14,559 nucleotides of DNA from CAJXUU01 sp963975265 (GTDB taxonomy: Bacteria; Bacteroidota; Bacteroidia; Chitinophagales; Saprospiraceae), in NCBI GenBank assembly GCA_963975265.1, contig CAXBGT010000147.1:1-14559 (forward strand), written 5' to 3'. Both the position numbers and the translations under genes were made by a program. The notes beneath the pieces were generated by a model, which was not told the origin of the DNA, did no database searches, and saw only the letters and a list, made by a program, of their open reading frames with translations. Shown here one piece after another: positions 13,626-14,559 of the stretch. Position 1 is the stretch's first letter; the number at the start of each line of letters is the position of its first letter.

Positions 13626-14559
13626 ATGGCCGAACTAATTATTTCTACAACGAAAATACAGAACAATATTAAGTATCTAAGTGCGTTTTTTAAATCTAAA
13701 AATATCAATTGGAGTCTTATTACAAAAGTTTTTTCAGGTGATAAAGAGTTCTTGAAAAATGTTCTTACAAATGATGTGATTAAAAATATTGATTCTGTTG
13801 GAGACTCTAGACTTACAAGCCTAAAAAACCTGAAGGCGGTTAATCCTGGGATGCGAACAATTTATATCAAGCCGCCAGCTGAGATGTACGCAGATGAAGT
13901 TATCAAGTATGCGGATATTTCTCTAAACAGTTCTTTTACCACTATAAAGGCACTAAATGAAGCTGCAAAAAAGGCTAATAAGGTTCATCAAATCATAATT
14001 ATGATTGAACTTGGTGACTTAAGAGAAGGCGTAAAGCGATCAGAGTTAATGATGTTTTATGAGAAAATTTTCAAGTTTTCTAATATTGAAATTATAGGAA
14101 TAGGATCAAACTTAGGATGCATGTACGGGATAGAACCCACCTATGACAAATTATTGCAACTGTCACTATACAAAGAACTTATATCTGCAAAGTTTAAAAA
14201 GGAATTAAAATATATTTCAGGAGGTACATCAATTACATTACCTCTCATAGAGAATGATTTAGTTCCTAAAGATGTAAACCACTTTCGCGTAGGAGAGGCG
14301 ATATTCTTTGGGGTCAGTCCTTTGTATAACAAACAGTTCAAAGAATTGTCCACTGATACTTTTGCATTTACCGCTAATATTATTGAATTGGATGAAAAAT
14401 TGATTGTTCCAGATGGAGTAATCAGTGATGCAAATATTGGACACGTTGCCGATTATGACAAGGAGGATATAAAGGGAACTTCAATGAAAGCTATTCTTGA
14501 TTTTGGACTTCTCGATGTTAACGAAAAAGATTTAGAGTTTATGGATGATGAGTTGGATT
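13626..14559 (+). CDS. PLP-dependent racemase of the ornithine-racemase (Orr/YhfX) type, 3' end outside window
   Basis: ATG at 13626 begins an open frame of 311 codons that runs off the window. The protein is an alanine-racemase N-terminal-type TIM barrel of the alanine/ornithine racemase group: PLP lysine K34 in WSLITKVFSGD, MIELGDLREGV at 126-136, GIGSNLGCMYGIEPT near 158-172, and ISGGTSITLPLIENDLVP leading to NHFRVGEAIFFG, with R221 in the phosphate-binding region. These blocks distinguish it from classical Alr at 7129, which has different motifs (KGNAYGHG). Family members racemise ornithine, lysine or similar amino acids; exact substrate unknown. About 40 residues are expected to be missing. 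It follows the GNAT gene by one base. Confidence 0.9.
   Translation, partial: MAELIISTTKIQNNIKYLSAFFKSKNINWSLITKVFSGDKEFLKNVLTNDVIKNIDSVGDSRLTSLKNLKAVNPGMRTIYIKPPAEMYADEVIKYADISLNSSFTTIKALNEAAKKANKVHQIIIMIELGDLREGVKRSELMMFYEKIFKFSNIEIIGIGSNLGCMYGIEPTYDKLLQLSLYKELISAKFKKELKYISGGTSITLPLIENDLVPKDVNHFRVGEAIFFGVSPLYNKQFKELSTDTFAFTANIIELDEKLIVPDGVISDANIGHVADYDKEDIKGTSMKAILDFGLLDVNEKDLEFMDDELD

Noticed and set aside
14141..14444. Two - strand frames of 70 and 61 residues at the window end
   Set aside because: Both are antisense to the ornithine-racemase-type gene, whose motifs are clear on the + strand.

Overview
The window is about 14.6 kb of AT-rich DNA, almost certainly from a member of the Bacteroidota (Flavobacteriia/Cytophagia-like). 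The protein repertoire supports this: an HD-PycTM fusion, an HMA-like/AraC regulator, stress proteins with BON, PRC-barrel, Usp and HPF domains, and an SSS symporter typical of that phylum. Start sites also lack clear Shine-Dalgarno sequences, and promoter-like boxes ending in TTTG are present. All recognisable genes are on the + strand. No rRNA, tRNA, CRISPR array or transposase was seen.

Layout. (1) 1-1129: the tail of a membrane protein, overlapping by ATGA with an AI-2E family permease. (2) 1130-2291: a gene graveyard. It holds a decayed AraC-type regulator, a conserved 92-bp non-coding element and a frameshifted BON gene, a degenerate copy of the intact module at 8696-10024. (3) 2292-4338: an HD phosphohydrolase fused to a Pycsar-type membrane effector domain (PycTM), and a double PRC-barrel protein. 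(4) 4543-8280: a tight three-gene operon of sodium/solute symporter, M20D amidohydrolase and alanine racemase, with overlapping genes and TTG/GTG starts. (5) 8696-12946: a stress gene group of metal-sensor-like AraC regulator, triple-BON protein, small His/Ala-rich protein, two small hypothetical proteins, tandem universal stress protein and HPF/RaiA ribosome-hibernation factor. (6) 13184-end: a GNAT acetyltransferase followed after 1 base by a fold-type III PLP racemase of the ornithine-racemase type, cut by the window edge.

How it fits together. The 92-bp element occurs three times without gaps, before the broken BON gene, before the intact BON gene and before HPF. This points to one shared regulator, with the adjacent AraC protein the natural candidate. 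The region reads as an envelope/stationary-phase stress regulon interleaved with two amino-acid racemase modules. The most striking observations are the three-copy element with helically phased TGTAA repeats, the decayed duplicate of the regulator-element-BON module, the orphan HD-PycTM protein, and a GTTA microsatellite that starts inside a stop codon.
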